NCBI RefSeq assembly: GCF_014837105.1
Contig: NZ_JACSPO010000005.1
Location: forward strand, 1-64,000
DNA: 64,000 nucleotides
Reading direction: 5' to 3'
DNA from: Oceanitalea stevensii
GTDB lineage: Bacteria > Actinomycetota > Actinomycetes > Actinomycetales > Actinomycetaceae
Made by a program: the position numbers and the translations under genes. Each line of letters starts with the position of its first letter. The stretch's first letter is position 1. A model generated the notes under the pieces. It worked only from the letters and a program-made list of their open reading frames with translations. It was not told where the DNA came from and searched no databases. This document shows positions 35,095-46,727 of this stretch, piece after piece.

Positions 35095-35912
35095 GAGATG
35101 CCTCCTGGCACTCGGTAGACGGAACCTTGAGCGGTCGGGACGCGCTCCCACGCATCGTCGATGCCCACCATGGACTCGGCGGCACCGAGCACGAGGAAAG
35201 CGCCCGGCCGCATGGCCCGGCGGGTGCGGGAGAGGATGTCCCGCTTGGTCGCGGCGTCGAAGTAGATGAGGACGTTGCGGAGGAAGACGACGTCGAAGGG
35301 GCCGCCGGCCGGGGGCGGCTGGAGGAGGTTGTGCTGCGCGAAGGTGACGGCGCGGCGCAGCTCGTCCTTGACCCCCCAGCCGGCGCCGGCCCGCTCGAAG
35401 TAGCGCACGAGCATCGCGGCGGGCAGGCCGCGGTTCATCTCGAGCTGGCTGTACTGCCCGGCCTGCGCCTGGGCGAGGACGGCGGTCGACAGGTCGGTCG
35501 CGAGCACCGAGAAGCGGCGCTCACCGGTCTCGAGCAGCGTCATCGCGATGCTGTAGGGCTCCTGGCCGGTGGAGCAGGCCGCCGACCAGACCCGCAGCGT
35601 GCCCGGGTTCTGCGCGCGGGCCGCCGGGGCGATGTGCTGTCGCAGCGCCGCGAACGGCGAGGTGTCCCGGAACCACGAGGTCTCGTTGGTGGTGAGGGCC
35701 TCGACAACGCGCGTGAGCTCGCCGCGGTCGGGGCTGCGGCGCACGTCGCGCACGTAGCTGTCCACCGCCGCGGGCCCGGTGAGGCCCTTCTCGCGCGCGA
35801 GCGGCAGCAGCCGGCTCTCGACGAGGTACTCCTTGCCGGGTGCGAGCTGGATGGCGCTGTGGGTGCGCACCAGGTCCGCGACGTACCCGAACGTCTCTGC
35901 TGACACGCTCAT
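35091..35912 (-). CDS. cheR: Chemotaxis protein methyltransferase CheR
   Basis: A 273-residue SAM-dependent methyltransferase that methylates glutamates of the chemoreceptors. VVEALTTNETSWFRD, RVWSAACSTGQEPYSIAM (SAM-binding) and FDVVFLRNVLIYFD match the family. ATG 35912, behind GGGGGAGG, overlaps the cheB stop. None of the four receptors here has an obvious C-terminal NWETF-like tether for it. Confidence 0.95.
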   Translation of the reverse strand: MSVSAETFGYVADLVRTHSAIQLAPGKEYLVESRLLPLAREKGLTGPAAVDSYVRDVRRSPDRGELTRVVEALTTNETSWFRDTSPFAALRQHIAPAARAQNPGTLRVWSAACSTGQEPYSIAMTLLETGERRFSVLATDLSTAVLAQAQAGQYSQLEMNRGLPAAMLVRYFERAGAGWGVKDELRRAVTFAQHNLLQPPPAGGPFDVVFLRNVLIYFDAATKRDILSRTRRAMRPGAFLVLGAAESMVGIDDAWERVPTAQGSVYRVPGGIS

Positions 35913-37009
35913 CGTCGTGCCTCCCCCATGGCTCGTGTCATTGCGCTGGCGATCTCCGGTAGTGGAAGGACGGCGTGGGCGTGCCCGGCGGCGGCAGTCG
36001 CCCCGGGCATCCCCCACACCACGGACGTCGCCTCGTCCTGGACGAGGACGGTGCCACCGGCGTCGGCGACCTGGCCGGACCCGGCCGCGCCGTCGGCACC
36101 CATCCCGGTGAGGACGACGGCGAGCAGCTCCCCGCCCAGCGCGGTGACGGCGGAACGGAACAGCACGTCCACGGAGGGGCGGCTGTAGTTGACTGGTGCG
36201 GTGTCGGTGAGGCGCGCCCGCAGGCCACCCCGGTCGCCGGCCACGAGGAGGTGGCGCCCGCCGGGGGCGATGTAGACGTGCCCGGGCAGCAGCGCCTCGC
36301 CGTCGGTCGCCTCGACGACCGTCGCGGGCCCGATCCGGTCGAGCCGGTCGGCGAGCTGGCGCGTGAAGACGGCGGGCATGTGCTGGACGATGGCCACCGG
36401 GACGGGCGGTGCCTCGGTGAGGCCACCGACGAGCCCGGCGAGGGCGGCGGGGCCGCCGGTGGAGGACCCGAGGACGACGGCGCGCACCGGCGTGGTCCGC
36501 GGCGTGAGGGCCCGCAGGCGGACGGGTCCGCGGCCGGTGGGGGTGGGTGCCGCCGTCGGCGTCGTCGCGGCCCGGACCGCCGCGGGCTGCTCGGTGCGGC
36601 GGCGGCCGGGGACGAGGGCGTGGATCTTGGGGACCAGCTCCTCGGCCACCCGCCGCAGGCCCTCCTGCAGGCCGCCCGCACCGGAGGGCTTGGCGACGTA
36701 GTCGGTCGCACCGGCCGACAGGGCCTCCAGGGTGGCGGCGGCCCCGCGCTCGGTGAGCGTGGAGAACATGATGATCGGCATCCGGTGGCCGGCGGCCCGC
36801 AGCGCCCGCACGGTGGAGATGCCGTCGAGCTCGGGCATCTCGATGTCCATGGTGACGAGGTCGGGGGCGAGCTGCTCGACCTTGCCGAGGGCCAGGCGCC
36901 CGTTGGCGGCGACGCCGACGACCTCGATCGTGGGGTCGGCGGCCAGCGCCTGCGTGACGAGGCGGCGGATGACGACGGAGTCGTCGACGACGAGGACTCG
37001 CACGCTCAT
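35909..37009 (-). CDS. cheB: Protein-glutamate methylesterase CheB
   Basis: A 366-residue two-domain protein. The receiver (1-120) has D9-D10 and D55 (TMDIEMPELDG); after a Pro/Thr linker the methylesterase domain shows LGSSTGGP (catalytic Ser), IVQHM (His) and LTGMGADGA (Asp). It demethylates or deamidates receptors when phosphorylated by CheA. It overlaps cheR by 4 bp and lies 74 bp behind the upstream receptor gene. Confidence 0.96.
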   Translation of the reverse strand: MSVRVLVVDDSVVIRRLVTQALAADPTIEVVGVAANGRLALGKVEQLAPDLVTMDIEMPELDGISTVRALRAAGHRMPIIMFSTLTERGAAATLEALSAGATDYVAKPSGAGGLQEGLRRVAEELVPKIHALVPGRRRTEQPAAVRAATTPTAAPTPTGRGPVRLRALTPRTTPVRAVVLGSSTGGPAALAGLVGGLTEAPPVPVAIVQHMPAVFTRQLADRLDRIGPATVVEATDGEALLPGHVYIAPGGRHLLVAGDRGGLRARLTDTAPVNYSRPSVDVLFRSAVTALGGELLAVVLTGMGADGAAGSGQVADAGGTVLVQDEATSVVWGMPGATAAAGHAHAVLPLPEIASAMTRAMGEARR

Positions 37010-37083
37010 GCGGGGTTCCCCCTCTCGGTCATCGGGCGCGTCACCGGGGCGGGGACGCAGGTGGGTGTGGGCACAGCCGGTGC

Positions 37084-38727
37084 TCAGTAGGCGAATCTGG
37101 CGACGCGGTCGCGCAGCTCGGTCGACATGCCGGCGAGGTCGCCGACCTCGGTGCTCATCCCGCCGAGGACGGAGTCGAGGGACTCGGCGGCCGAGGCGAG
37201 GACGGTGACGTTCTGCGCGATCTCCCCGGAGCCGGTGGCGGCCTCGGAAAGCCCGCGGCTCATCTCGTTCGTCGTCGCCGTCTGCTCCTCCACCGCCGAG
37301 GCGATGGTGAGCTGGAGGTCGTTGATGGACCCGACGATGCGGGCGATCTCGTCGATCTCGCCGACGGCGGCGCCCGCGTCGCCCTGGATCGTCTCGATCC
37401 GGCGGGCGATGTCCTCGGTGGCGCGCGCGGTCTCCTGCGCGAGCTCCTTGACCTCCCCGGCGACGACGGCGAAGCCCTTGCCGGCCTCCCCGGCACGGGC
37501 GGCCTCGATGGTCGCGTTGAGGGCGAGGAGGTTGGTCTGCTCGGCGATGGAGGTGATGACCTTGATGACGTCACCGATCTCCTGGGAGGAGGTGCCGAGC
37601 TTGCCCACGGTGCGGTTCGTCGACTGCGCGACGGCGCTGGCGCGGGACGCGACCGAGGCCGCCTCCCCCGCCGTGCGCGCGATCTCCCGGATGGAGGCGC
37701 CCATCTGCTCGGCTCCCGCGGCGACGGTCTGCACGCTGGCGGAGACCTGCTCGGCGGCCGCCGCGGCGGCCGCGCTCTGGGTGGAGGTCTGGGCGACCTC
37801 ACCGGCCACCCGCTGCGTGCGCGCCTCCAGCTCCCCGGTGGACCCGGAGACCCGGTCCGCGGAGTCCCCCACCGCGCTCACGAGGTCGCGGACGGCCGCC
37901 ACGCCCTCGTCGAGCGCGGCGCCGACGTCGCCGAGCTCGTCGGTGCGGGTGAGCTCGCTGCGCACGGTGAGGTCCCCCGCGCGCAGCCGCTCGGCGACGT
38001 GCCGCAGCCGGGCGATCCGGCCCAGCAGGAGGCGGGTGGTGCGCCCGGCGAAGAGCGCGGCGAGGAGGAGGCCGAGGAGGCCGGTGATGACGAGCCGGGT
38101 GATCGCGGTCGCCTGGCTGTCGGCCTGGGCGGCCTCGGCCGCGGCGACCTGTTCCTCGGCGAGCGCCTGCGCCTCGTCGGCGATCGTCAGTACGGTGAAG
38201 TACGCCGCCCCGGCGTCCCCGTCGTTGATCGACTCGAGCGCCGTCTCACGGCCCTCCTGCGTGTCGAGGGCGAGCCACTCGACCACCTGGGCGTCCCAGG
38301 TGTAGAAGTCCTCCCACGCCGGGCGCAGCCCGCCGAAGATCTCCTCCTCCGCGGGACGCAGGTCCACGGTGTCGAGCTCGTCGAGCCAGGCCTCCACGGC
38401 GCGCCGTGAGTCCGCCATGCCCGCCATGTTGAAGGAGTCGGGGGCGAGGCCGACCTCGGTGCCGAGGACCGCCACGTCGCTGAGGTAGAGGCCCTGCCAG
38501 CCGGTCGCGTCGGCGATCTGGAAGCGCGCCTCCTCGGCGAGCTGGGCGATCGTCTCGGCGCGTGCGAGCTCCGCGGACTGCTCGCGCTGCTGCGAGACGG
38601 CGCCGTAGCCGATGCCGGCGGCGATGAGGACGAACAGCGCGACGACGCCGAAGGCGACGTAGAGCCGGGTGCCGACGCCGGTCCGGCGCAGGCGCGCGGG
38701 CGGCTGGGACGTGGGGGTGGAGGACAT
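37084..38727 (-). CDS. Methyl-accepting chemotaxis protein (1)
   Basis: A 547-residue receptor. TM1 is about 23-44 and TM2 about 210-228, with an extracytoplasmic helical bundle of about 165 residues between them. HAMP follows, then the signalling domain whose hairpin tip reads [33 protein letters not shown]. No PAS, Cache or other named sensor domain is seen, so the ligand is unknown. It is the fourth gene of the cheA operon; 11 bp separate it from the preceding receptor gene. Confidence 0.94.
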   Translation of the reverse strand: MSSTPTSQPPARLRRTGVGTRLYVAFGVVALFVLIAAGIGYGAVSQQREQSAELARAETIAQLAEEARFQIADATGWQGLYLSDVAVLGTEVGLAPDSFNMAGMADSRRAVEAWLDELDTVDLRPAEEEIFGGLRPAWEDFYTWDAQVVEWLALDTQEGRETALESINDGDAGAAYFTVLTIADEAQALAEEQVAAAEAAQADSQATAITRLVITGLLGLLLAALFAGRTTRLLLGRIARLRHVAERLRAGDLTVRSELTRTDELGDVGAALDEGVAAVRDLVSAVGDSADRVSGSTGELEARTQRVAGEVAQTSTQSAAAAAAAEQVSASVQTVAAGAEQMGASIREIARTAGEAASVASRASAVAQSTNRTVGKLGTSSQEIGDVIKVITSIAEQTNLLALNATIEAARAGEAGKGFAVVAGEVKELAQETARATEDIARRIETIQGDAGAAVGEIDEIARIVGSINDLQLTIASAVEEQTATTNEMSRGLSEAATGSGEIAQNVTVLASAAESLDSVLGGMSTEVGDLAGMSTELRDRVARFAY

Positions 38728-38738
38728 GGGAGCTCCGA

Positions 38739-40421
38739 TCAGAAGCGGAACTGCGCGAGGCGGTTCTGGAGGCTGGCGGACATGCCCGCGAGCTCCTGGG
38801 CCGCGGCCGTCAGCTGGACGAGGGTGTCGTTGGCGGCGGCGCTGGAGGCGGCGACGGCGGTGATGTTGCCGGCGATCTCCCCGGAGCCGGTGGCGGCCTC
38901 GGTGATGCTGCGCGACATCTCGTCGGTCGTGGCGTTCTGCTCCTCGACCGCGGAGGCGATCGTCAGCTGGTAGTCGTTGATCGCGCCGATGATCCGGGAG
39001 ATCTCGGCGATCGCGTCGACCGCCCCGGCCGTGTCGACCTGGATGGTGTCCACGCGGCGGGCGATGTCCTCGGTGGCGCGCGCGGTCTCCTGCGCGAGCT
39101 CCTTGACCTCCCCGGCGACGACGGCGAAACCCTTGCCGGCCTCCCCGGCCCGCGCGGCCTCGATGGTCGCGTTGAGCGCGAGGAGGTTGGTCTGCTCGGC
39201 GATGGTCGTGATGACCTTGACGACCTCACCGATCTCGCGGGAGGACGTGCCGAGCTTGGCGACCGTCTCGTTGGTCGTCCCCGCGACGTCGGTGGCCTCG
39301 GCGGCCACCTGGGCGGCCTCGGCGGCGTTCTGCGCGATCTCCCGGATGGAGGCACCCATCTCGTCCGCGCCGGCGGCGACGGTCCGGACGTTGCTGGAGA
39401 CCTGCTCGGCCGCGGCGGCGACGACGCCGGCCTGCGCGGAGGTCCCCTCGGTCGCGGCCCGCAGGGAGCCCCCGCTGGCCGAGAGCTGCTCCGCGGCGGC
39501 GGCGACGGCCTGCGCGGTGCCGGACGCCTCGGAGACGAGCTCACGCAGCTTGAGCTGCGCCGCGTCGAGCGCCTGGGCGACCTGGCCCAGCTCGTCCCGG
39601 TCGGTGATGTCGGTCGCGGTCGTGAGGTCCCCGGCCGCCATCGCCGTCGTCGTCCGGACGAGCCCGAGCGCGTTGCGGGAGACGCGGCGGCCGATGAGGA
39701 CGCCGCCGACGATCATGACGACCGCCCCGACGACCGACCACAGGACGGCGGAGACGATCGCCGTCGTCGCCGTGGCCTCCATCTGCTCGAGGCCGGCAGC
39801 GGCCGTCTCCTCGTGGATCTCGGCGACGGCGGTGAGGCCCTCGGAGATGAGCGCGGCCTGGGCGTCCATCTCGGCGACGAGCTCGCCGACCTCCGTGGCG
39901 GCGCCTGCGCCGCTGGTCATCAGCTCGCCCGTGGCGGACGCCGCGGCGAGGTAGTCCTCGACCGCGGCCTCGACGTCGGCCACGAGAGCCACCGCCTCGG
40001 CGTCGGGGGCGAGCTCGGTCCGGTACTCCCCGGCGAGATCCGTGAGCTCGGCGAGGTTCGCGCTGCGCTCCTCGAGCACCTGCTCGGCGAGCTGCGGGCT
40101 GGGAGCGACGAGGCTGGCGGTCCCGAGGTACTGCGCCTGGGAGAAGGCCACGCGCATCTGCCCGATGACCTGCTCGGAGCGCACGTCGTGCTCGAGGGTG
40201 GCGGCCGCGAAGTCGGAGGCGCTGAGCGTGCCCCAGACCGCGACACCGGACATGCCGAGGACGAGCGCGGCCGCTCCGAGGGAGCTGCCGACGATCTTCT
40301 TGCGCAGCGAGACGTCGCCGATGCGGAACGTGCGGGTGGGGGCGGGCGGGGTGGGACGCGGGGCGGGGGCCGGCGACGGAGCCGGTGCCGGACGCGTCCG
40401 CTCGGGGGCGAGGACGGCCAT
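38739..40421 (-). CDS. Methyl-accepting chemotaxis protein (2)
   Basis: A 560-residue receptor with a Pro/Ala-rich N-terminal cytoplasmic tail (about 1-35), TM1 about 44-66 and TM2 about 220-245. The periplasmic-side bundle has many A and E residues. HAMP and signalling domains follow, with the tip [25 protein letters not shown]. The signalling half is almost the same as in the other three receptors, so the DNA forms long imperfect repeats. ATG 40421 has GGAG upstream. It sits between cheW and receptor 1. Confidence 0.94.
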   Translation of the reverse strand: MAVLAPERTRPAPAPSPAPAPRPTPPAPTRTFRIGDVSLRKKIVGSSLGAAALVLGMSGVAVWGTLSASDFAAATLEHDVRSEQVIGQMRVAFSQAQYLGTASLVAPSPQLAEQVLEERSANLAELTDLAGEYRTELAPDAEAVALVADVEAAVEDYLAAASATGELMTSGAGAATEVGELVAEMDAQAALISEGLTAVAEIHEETAAAGLEQMEATATTAIVSAVLWSVVGAVVMIVGGVLIGRRVSRNALGLVRTTTAMAAGDLTTATDITDRDELGQVAQALDAAQLKLRELVSEASGTAQAVAAAAEQLSASGGSLRAATEGTSAQAGVVAAAAEQVSSNVRTVAAGADEMGASIREIAQNAAEAAQVAAEATDVAGTTNETVAKLGTSSREIGEVVKVITTIAEQTNLLALNATIEAARAGEAGKGFAVVAGEVKELAQETARATEDIARRVDTIQVDTAGAVDAIAEISRIIGAINDYQLTIASAVEEQNATTDEMSRSITEAATGSGEIAGNITAVAASSAAANDTLVQLTAAAQELAGMSASLQNRLAQFRF

Positions 40422-40450
40422 GGGGTTCTCCTGGAGAAGGGGGTTGAGTG

Positions 40451-40867
40451 TCAGGCCGCGGTGACGGCGTCGACGTCGAGGGCGAGCAGGAGGCGGCCGT
40501 CGAGCTTGTAGGCACCGCGGATGACCTCGCGGAGCTCGGGCGTGAGGGTCTGGGGCGGGGCCTCGAACTGGGCGTCGTCGACCTCGGCGACGTCGCCGAT
40601 CGCGTCGACGAGCAGCGAGACGGGCTCGCCGCCGAGCTTGACGACGACCATCATCGGCTCGCTCGTCCCGCGGGACGCGAGGCCCAGGCGGGTGCGCAGG
40701 TCCAGGGCGAGGACGACCTGGCCGCGGAGGTTGACGAGGCCGGCGACCTCCGCGGGCGCGAGCGGGACGCTGGCGGTGGCGCGGTAGGGCAGGACCTCCT
40801 GCACCTGGCCGACGCCGATCCCGTAGAGGTTGTCCCCGAGGGTGAAGGTCACGTACTGGGTGCTCAT
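40451..40867 (-). CDS. cheW: Chemotaxis coupling protein CheW
   Basis: A 138-residue CheW that joins CheA to the receptors. [50 protein letters not shown] and [17 protein letters not shown] are the two subdomain signatures. It overlaps the cheA stop by 1 bp (TGATG). CheA itself carries two further CheW-like domains. Confidence 0.95.
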   Translation of the reverse strand: MSTQYVTFTLGDNLYGIGVGQVQEVLPYRATASVPLAPAEVAGLVNLRGQVVLALDLRTRLGLASRGTSEPMMVVVKLGGEPVSLLVDAIGDVAEVDDAQFEAPPQTLTPELREVIRGAYKLDGRLLLALDVDAVTAA

Positions 40868-43134
40868 CAGATCCTCACCAGGTCCTCGTCGAGAGCGGAG
40901 GTGTCGAAGGGGGCGATGCCCACGGCGTGGAGCAGGTCGCTGACGTCGAGGAGCTCGGTCACGCGGTCCTTGATGACGGTCGAGCCGGTGAGCCCGGTGT
41001 CCTCGAGCCCGCTGCGGCTGGCGGGGTCGTCGGTGACGATGTCGACGATCTCGCCGACGACGACGGCGACGGTGACGCCGCCGGAGGTGAGCACGATGAC
41101 GAGGAGCTCCTCGGGCTGCTCGTAGCTCATCGCGCCCAGCACCCGGTCGAGGCGGGCGACGGGCAGCAGGTCGCCGCGGTACTGGACGACCTCGCGGCTG
41201 CCGACGCGCTCGAGGCGGTCGGCGGGCATCCGCTCGAGGCGGGTGACGTCGGCGAGCGGGATGGCCACGCGCCGTCCCTCGCCGATGGCGACGACGAGCA
41301 GCTGCTGCTCGGTGCCGCTCGCGCGCACCTCGGGCGCACGGCTGGCGCGGACGAGCTGGCCGAGCTCCCCGATGAGGGCGCGGCGGGCGATGGCCTGGAC
41401 GTCGAGGATGAGCGCGATGTCGCCGTCACCCAGCACCGTCGCGCCCGAGTAGAGGCCGATCTGCTTGATCCGCGAGGACAGCGCCTTGACGACGATCTCC
41501 TCGTTGTTGAGCACCCGGTCGACGAGGAGGCCGAAGCGCTGCTCGTCGGCCTGGAGGACGGCGATGGTGTGCGACGACTGCTCCTCCGGCTCCATGCCGA
41601 GGACCTCGGCGAGGGAGAGGAGGGGCAGGAGCGCACCACGCAGCCGGTAGACGGGCGCGGTGCCGACGTACTCGAGCTGGCTGGACTCGACGGCCACGAG
41701 CTCGAGGAGGTTCGTCTGGGCGATGGCGAAGGTGCGGGGACCGCAGGTGACGGTGAGCGCCGGCATGATCGCCAGGGTGAGCGGGATGCGCAGGCGCCAG
41801 GTGGTGCCGGCTCCCGGCTGGGAGTCGACGTCGACGGAGCCGCCGATCGCCTCGATCTTCGTGCGCACGACGTCCATGCCGACGCCGCGGCCGGACACGT
41901 TCGTCACGGCCTTGGCGGTGGAGAAGCCGGGCAGGAAGAGCAGCTCGTAGATCTCCTGCGGGCTCATCGCCCGCACCTGCTCCTCGGTGCGCACCCCCTT
42001 CCGGACGGCGCTGGCCGCGACGGCGTCGGGGTCGATCCCGTGGCCGTCGTCGGCGATCTCGACGATGACCTGCCCGCCCGCGTGGTAGGCGCGCAGCGTG
42101 ACCTGGCCCTGCTCGGGCTTGCCGGCCGCCACACGCTCGGCGGGGGCCTCGATGCCGTGGTCGACGGCGTTGCGCACGAGGTGGGTGAGCGGGTCCTTGA
42201 CGGCCTCGAGGAGCGAGCGGTCGAGCTCGGTCTCGCCGCCCAGCATGGACAGGGAGACCTTGCGGCCGAGCATGGCGGCGAGGTCCCGCACGACGCGGGG
42301 CATCTTGTTCCACACGTGCTCGATGGGCTGCATGCGCGTCTTCATGACGCCCTCCTGCAGCTCGGTGGCGATGAGGCTGAGGCGCTGGGCGGAGCGGGCG
42401 AGCTCGGCGTCCTCCCCGCGGTCGGAGAGGCGGTCGAACTGGTTGCGGACGAGGACGAGCTCACCGACCTGGCGCATGAGGCTGTCGAGGAGCTCGACGT
42501 CCACCCGGATGGAGCTCTCGGCGGCGTTCCGGTGGTGCTCGGGCTCGGGCTGGGACTCCGCCTGCTCGGCGGCCGGCGCGGCGGGGGTGGGGGCGACGGG
42601 GGCGGGCGCGGGCGCCTCGGCGGCGCGTCGCTTGCCGATGACCTTCCGTGCCGGCTCCGCGGCGGGCGCGGGCGCGGGGGCTGCCGGCTCGGCGGGTGCG
42701 TCGTCGGCGACCGGCTCGGCCTCGGCGGGGGCGGCCGGCTCCGGCGGGGTCAGGCCCTCCTGGACGGCGACGATCCGCGCGATCGTGGGCTCGACGTCGT
42801 GGTCGTCGCCGCGGCCGTCCTCGATCGAGCCGAGGATCGCGCGCAGGGTGTCGACGAGCGCGAGGAGCACGTCGGTGGTCGCCTGGTCCATCCGGCGGGC
42901 ACCGTCGCGGAGCTCGGCGAGCAGGCTCTCACCCGTGTGGGAGACCCTCTCGAGGTTCCCGTAGCCGAGGAACCCGCTCGTCCCCTTGATCGTGTGGACC
43001 GTGCGGAAGATGCTGCTCAGCAGCTCACGCGAGGTCGGGGCGCTCTCGAGCGCGACGAGGTCCTGGTCGAGCTGGTCGAGGTTCTCGTAGCTCTCGACGA
43101 GGAACTCGTGGACGATCTCATCCATGCCATCCAC
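40867..43134 (-). CDS. cheA: Chemotaxis histidine kinase CheA
   Basis: A 755-residue kinase. HPt domain 1-110 with phospho-acceptor H47 ([15 protein letters not shown]); an Ala/Pro/Glu linker (about 130-210) in place of a clear CheY-binding P2 domain; dimerisation ([19 protein letters not shown]); ATPase with [12 protein letters not shown] and GRGVGMDVV; then two tandem CheW-like regulatory domains (about 490-620 and 630-750) instead of one. GTG 43134 is chosen because GGAGGT lies 6 nt before it; ATG 43152 and ATG 43125 are alternatives. It is the first gene of a ten-gene che operon. Confidence 0.95.
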   Translation of the reverse strand: MDGMDEIVHEFLVESYENLDQLDQDLVALESAPTSRELLSSIFRTVHTIKGTSGFLGYGNLERVSHTGESLLAELRDGARRMDQATTDVLLALVDTLRAILGSIEDGRGDDHDVEPTIARIVAVQEGLTPPEPAAPAEAEPVADDAPAEPAAPAPAPAAEPARKVIGKRRAAEAPAPAPVAPTPAAPAAEQAESQPEPEHHRNAAESSIRVDVELLDSLMRQVGELVLVRNQFDRLSDRGEDAELARSAQRLSLIATELQEGVMKTRMQPIEHVWNKMPRVVRDLAAMLGRKVSLSMLGGETELDRSLLEAVKDPLTHLVRNAVDHGIEAPAERVAAGKPEQGQVTLRAYHAGGQVIVEIADDGHGIDPDAVAASAVRKGVRTEEQVRAMSPQEIYELLFLPGFSTAKAVTNVSGRGVGMDVVRTKIEAIGGSVDVDSQPGAGTTWRLRIPLTLAIMPALTVTCGPRTFAIAQTNLLELVAVESSQLEYVGTAPVYRLRGALLPLLSLAEVLGMEPEEQSSHTIAVLQADEQRFGLLVDRVLNNEEIVVKALSSRIKQIGLYSGATVLGDGDIALILDVQAIARRALIGELGQLVRASRAPEVRASGTEQQLLVVAIGEGRRVAIPLADVTRLERMPADRLERVGSREVVQYRGDLLPVARLDRVLGAMSYEQPEELLVIVLTSGGVTVAVVVGEIVDIVTDDPASRSGLEDTGLTGSTVIKDRVTELLDVSDLLHAVGIAPFDTSALDEDLVRI

Positions 43135-43167
43135 CGGCGGACCTCCATGCATCCGTGTCGGTCGTGC

Positions 43168-43219
43168 GTGCGCTTCCTGCGCACTCCTTACCCATCGGTG
43201 GCCGCGCCGCGATTGTGAG
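43168..43219 (-). promoter_or_regulatory. FliA-type promoter and 5' stem-loop of cheA
   Basis: On the minus strand CTCA (43219-43216), 17 bp, then CCGATGGG (43198-43191). Six bases on, at the expected transcript start, is the perfect stem-loop GTGCGC-AGGAA-GCGCAC (43184-43168). The cheA ribosome site follows about 22 nt later. The same arrangement precedes two receptor genes. Confidence 0.65.
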
Positions 43220-43237
43220 ACGTCGGCGTGAACGCGC

Positions 43238-43272
43238 CACGGGCGGGCCCGCCGGTGGCGGACCCGCCCGTG
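43238..43272 (-). terminator. Hairpin behind chemoreceptor 3
   Basis: Ten-bp arms CACGGGCGGG/CCCGCCCGTG enclose 15 bases. It lies 13 bp behind the receptor stop at 43285 and upstream of the cheA promoter, so it separates the two transcripts. Confidence 0.7.
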
Positions 43273-43284
43273 GCGGAGCGTGGC

Positions 43285-44895
43285 TTAGACGCGGAACTGG
43301 GACACCTGGGCGCGCAACCCCTCGGAGATGGTCGCGAGCTCGGTGACCGCGCTGCTCATCTGCGTCATCGTGGCGCTGTTGTCCGCCGCGGCGGAGGCGA
43401 TGCCGGTGATGTTGCCGGCGATCTCGGTCGACCCGGTCGCGGCCTCGGTCACGCTGCGCGACATCTCGTTGGTCGTCGCGGTCTGCTCCTCGACGGCCGA
43501 GGCGATCGTCATCTGGTAGTCGTTGATCTGTCCGATGATCTCGGTGATCTCGCCGATGGCGCCAACGGCTCCCTCGGTGTCGTGCTGGATCGCCTCGATG
43601 CGGCGGGCGATGTCGTCGGTGGCCTTGGCGGTCTCCTGGGCGAGGTCCTTGACCTCGCTGGCGACGACGGCGAAGCCCTTGCCGGCCTCCCCGGCGCGGG
43701 CGGCCTCGATGGTCGCGTTGAGGGCGAGGAGGTTGGTCTGCTCGGCGATGGTCGTGATGACCTTGACGACGTTGCCGATCTCGATCGACGAGGCGCCGAG
43801 CTTCTGCACCGTCTCGTTCGTCACGGCGGCCTGCGTGGTGGCTCGTGCGGCTACGGCGGCCGCCTCGCTGGAGCTCTGGGCGATCTCGCGGATCGAGGCG
43901 CCCATCTGCTCCGCACCGGCCGCCACGGTGTGGACGTTCTGGCTGACCTGCTCGGCAGCGGAGGCGACGACGCCGGACTGGGCAGAGGTCTCCTCGGACG
44001 CGGCGACCACCTGCGTGGTCGACGCCGCCAGCTCCTCGGCGCCGGAGGCGATGGTCACGGCGGCCTCGTTGACCGCGCCGACGGTGCCGCGCAGCTGGCG
44101 CATCGAGCGGGCGAGGTGCTCGGCCATCTGGCCGAGCTCGTCGCGGGTGCGCACCTGGGGCTCGGCGGTGAGGTCGCCGTTGCCGAGCGCCTCGACCGCG
44201 GCGCGGACCGTCTCGACGGTCCGCATGATCTGGCGGATGACGCCGAGGGCGACGGCGATGCCGAGGGCCAGCCCGACAAGGAGGACGACGACGAGGAGCG
44301 TCTGGGTGGTCGCCGCGCGCGCGTCTGCGGCCCTCTGGTCCGCGGCGGCGCGCTCGACCTGGTCGTCGGCCGCGGCGGCCATCAGGTTCGCCGTGTCCGC
44401 TCCGACGACCTCGAGCGTCTCGTTGTAGTACGCGTTCATGGCGGCGGGATCACCCGTCCGCACGACGTCGGCCCACGGTCCGCCGACCTCGTCGTGGAAT
44501 GCCTGCACCCCGGCGATCATGGCGTCGAGGTCACCCCGGTCCTCGAAGAAGTGACCGTAGGCCTCCAGGGACCCGATGGCCTCCGCCTCACGCTCGGCGA
44601 TCTCGACGAGCTGGGCCTCCAGCTCGTTGTCATCCCGCAGAGGGAGCGCGTTGACCCGCACCCGCGTGCCCTGGAAGGTCGCTCGAGCGTCGGACAGGTG
44701 GTTGAGCGGCTCCACCCGCTGCTCGTACATCTCGGTCTGTGCCGTGGCCAGGTTGCGCACCTGGGCGATACCGAGAACCCCGATGACGAGGGCGACGAGG
44801 GCGACGACGCCCACGGCAGCAGCGATCTTCACGCGGACGGAGGCGTCCCGGAGGGAGCTGCGGCTCGTGGCGGGGGCGAGGGATTCTGTGGACAT
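43285..44895 (-). CDS. Methyl-accepting chemotaxis protein (3)
   Basis: A 536-residue receptor. TM1 about 24-45; TM2 about 185-208; the 140-residue outer domain resembles a four-helix bundle. HAMP and signalling domain with [28 protein letters not shown] 44895 has AAGGAAGA upstream; the longer frame to 45009 runs through the promoter and is not used. It is a single-gene unit with its own FliA-type promoter and a terminator. Confidence 0.94.
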   Translation of the reverse strand: MSTESLAPATSRSSLRDASVRVKIAAAVGVVALVALVIGVLGIAQVRNLATAQTEMYEQRVEPLNHLSDARATFQGTRVRVNALPLRDDNELEAQLVEIAEREAEAIGSLEAYGHFFEDRGDLDAMIAGVQAFHDEVGGPWADVVRTGDPAAMNAYYNETLEVVGADTANLMAAAADDQVERAAADQRAADARAATTQTLLVVVLLVGLALGIAVALGVIRQIMRTVETVRAAVEALGNGDLTAEPQVRTRDELGQMAEHLARSMRQLRGTVGAVNEAAVTIASGAEELAASTTQVVAASEETSAQSGVVASAAEQVSQNVHTVAAGAEQMGASIREIAQSSSEAAAVAARATTQAAVTNETVQKLGASSIEIGNVVKVITTIAEQTNLLALNATIEAARAGEAGKGFAVVASEVKDLAQETAKATDDIARRIEAIQHDTEGAVGAIGEITEIIGQINDYQMTIASAVEEQTATTNEMSRSVTEAATGSTEIAGNITGIASAAADNSATMTQMSSAVTELATISEGLRAQVSQFRV

Positions 44896-44992
44896 CGGTC
44901 TTCCTTGTGGGTCCGTGGCCGTCCTGCAGGGGCACCGGCGGTCCGTGGGCTCGGCCCACGGCGCCGGGCAGTCGCGGTGACGCGGGACGGCC

Positions 44993-45044
44993 GTGCGCAT
45001 CCTGCGCACACCCCACCCGTCGGCAGGGGCGCCGCCGTTGTGAG
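44993..45044 (-). promoter_or_regulatory. FliA-type promoter and 5' stem-loop of chemoreceptor 3
   Basis: CTCA (45044-45041), 17 bp, CCGACGGG (45023-45016), then 6 bases and the stem-loop GTGCGC-AGGAT-GCGCAC (45009-44993). The loop and its flanks read CAGGATG, close to the CsrA consensus core. The leader to ATG 44895 is about 110 nt. Confidence 0.65.
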
Positions 45045-45067
45045 ACGTCCGTCCCGAGGAACGTCTC
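45042..45067 (-). terminator. Hairpin behind chemoreceptor 4
   Basis: Seven-bp arms GAGACGT/ACGTCTC with a 12-base loop, 5 bp behind the receptor stop at 45072. Its distal arm overlaps the -35 element of the next promoter. Confidence 0.55.
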
Positions 45068-45071
45068 CGGC

Positions 45072-46727
45072 TCAGTGCGTGAACTGCGCGACGCGGGCCT
45101 GCAGGTCGGCTGACATCCGGGCGAGCTCGTCGGCCGCTCCGTTGAGCTGGCCGAGGACCTCGGTCGTCGTCACCGCGGCGGTGGCCACCCCCGTGATGCT
45201 CGTCGCGATCTCCCCGGAGCCCGTCGCGGCCTCGGTCACGCTGCGCGCCATCTCGTTGGTCGTCGCCGTCTGCTCCTCCACCGCCGAGGCGATGGTGAGC
45301 TGGTAGTCGTTGATCTGTCCGACGATGCGCGAGATGTCCTCGATCGCGTCCACCGCGCCGGCGGTGTCGACCTGGATCGCCGCCACCCGCCGGGCGATGT
45401 CCTCGGTGGCCCTGGCCGTCTCCTGAGCGAGGTCCTTGACCTCCCCGGCCACCACCGCGAAGCCCTTGCCGGCCTCGCCGGCGCGCGCGGCCTCGATCGT
45501 GGCGTTGAGCGCCAGCAGGTTGGTCTGCTCGGCGATGGAGGTGATGACCTTGACGACGTCGCCGATCTCCCGGGAGCTCACTCCCAGCTTGGCCACCGTC
45601 GCGTTCGTGGCCGCCGCCACCTCGGTCGCCTGGTTGGCGACGCGGGCCGCGTCGTTGGAGCTCTGCGCGATCTCCCGGATGGAGGCTCCCATCTGCTCGG
45701 CCCCCGCCGCGACCGTCTGCACGTTGCTCGACACCTGCTCGGCCGCGGCCGCGGCCACGCTCGCCTGCGTCGAGGTGTCCTCCGAGGTCGAGCCGAGCTG
45801 ACTCCCGCCCGCCGACAGCTCCTCCGCGGCGGCAGCCACCGCCTGCGCGGTCCCGGAGACCTCACCGACGAGTGCGCGGAGGTTGGTCTGCGCCGTGTCC
45901 AGCGCCTGCGCCATCTGCCCGACCTCGTCGGCGCTGTCGATCTCCGCGCGCACGGTGAGGTTCCCGGCCGCCATCGCCTGGAGCGCCGTGCGCATCCGGC
46001 TCACGGGACGGGTCACCGAGCGCTGGGTGAGCCGGCTGATCCCCAGGACGAGGGCCAGACCCACGAGGGCGACCACGAGACTGACGGACTCCGACGTCGC
46101 CATCGCGTCAGAGAGGTCCTCTCCCGCGTCGGCGGTGGCGGCCGCGGCCCCGTCAGCCACGGCCGCGACGGCGTCGTCGGTCAGGGCGTTGGCCTCCTGG
46201 ACCTCCTCCCAGCGCGATGCCGTGCCCTCCGGGTCGGCGATGGCGTCGTCGATGAATGCCGCCGTCGTCACGAGGTACTCGCGGAAGGTGGTCTCCAGGT
46301 CCGCCACCTCCGCCGCACGGGCTCCCTCGAGCGGCAGCGCGGTCAGCTGACCGAGGAGGGCCTCGACCGTGGCGGTGTCCTCCTCGAGGGCAACGACCTG
46401 CTCCTCGGGGGTGTCGCGGACCAGCACCATGTAGGCGCTGACCTTGAGCTCGCTGGCACGGGTGTCCAGCAGCAGCACGCTCTCCTGGAGGCGTTCCTCG
46501 AGGGCCACCCGGGCGGCGGCGCGCTCGACGCTGCCGTTGCCGACGACCGTCGCGGCGAGGAGCCCGCCGAGGGAGAGGACGACCACCCCGACGAGCAGGG
46601 CGAACTTGAGGCCGATGGGCGTGTCGGCGAAGCGGCGGCGCCGCCGCGGCATCGGTGCGGGCACCGAACCGTTCCCGGGGGCGTGCCAGTGAGGAGTGCT
46701 CGGGTGTTCTGGAGCCAACGCGACCAT
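45072..46727 (-). CDS. Methyl-accepting chemotaxis protein (4)
   Basis: A 551-residue receptor with a 40-residue cytoplasmic N-terminus, TM1 about 42-63 ([19 protein letters not shown]) and TM2 in [20 protein letters not shown]. The outer domain is a helical bundle of about 155 residues. HAMP and the signalling domain ([25 protein letters not shown]) follow. It is a single-gene unit between csrA and receptor 3, with a FliA-type promoter 163-191 bp upstream. Ligand unknown. Confidence 0.94.
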   Translation of the reverse strand: MVALAPEHPSTPHWHAPGNGSVPAPMPRRRRRFADTPIGLKFALLVGVVVLSLGGLLAATVVGNGSVERAAARVALEERLQESVLLLDTRASELKVSAYMVLVRDTPEEQVVALEEDTATVEALLGQLTALPLEGARAAEVADLETTFREYLVTTAAFIDDAIADPEGTASRWEEVQEANALTDDAVAAVADGAAAATADAGEDLSDAMATSESVSLVVALVGLALVLGISRLTQRSVTRPVSRMRTALQAMAAGNLTVRAEIDSADEVGQMAQALDTAQTNLRALVGEVSGTAQAVAAAAEELSAGGSQLGSTSEDTSTQASVAAAAAEQVSSNVQTVAAGAEQMGASIREIAQSSNDAARVANQATEVAAATNATVAKLGVSSREIGDVVKVITSIAEQTNLLALNATIEAARAGEAGKGFAVVAGEVKDLAQETARATEDIARRVAAIQVDTAGAVDAIEDISRIVGQINDYQLTIASAVEEQTATTNEMARSVTEAATGSGEIATSITGVATAAVTTTEVLGQLNGAADELARMSADLQARVAQFTH

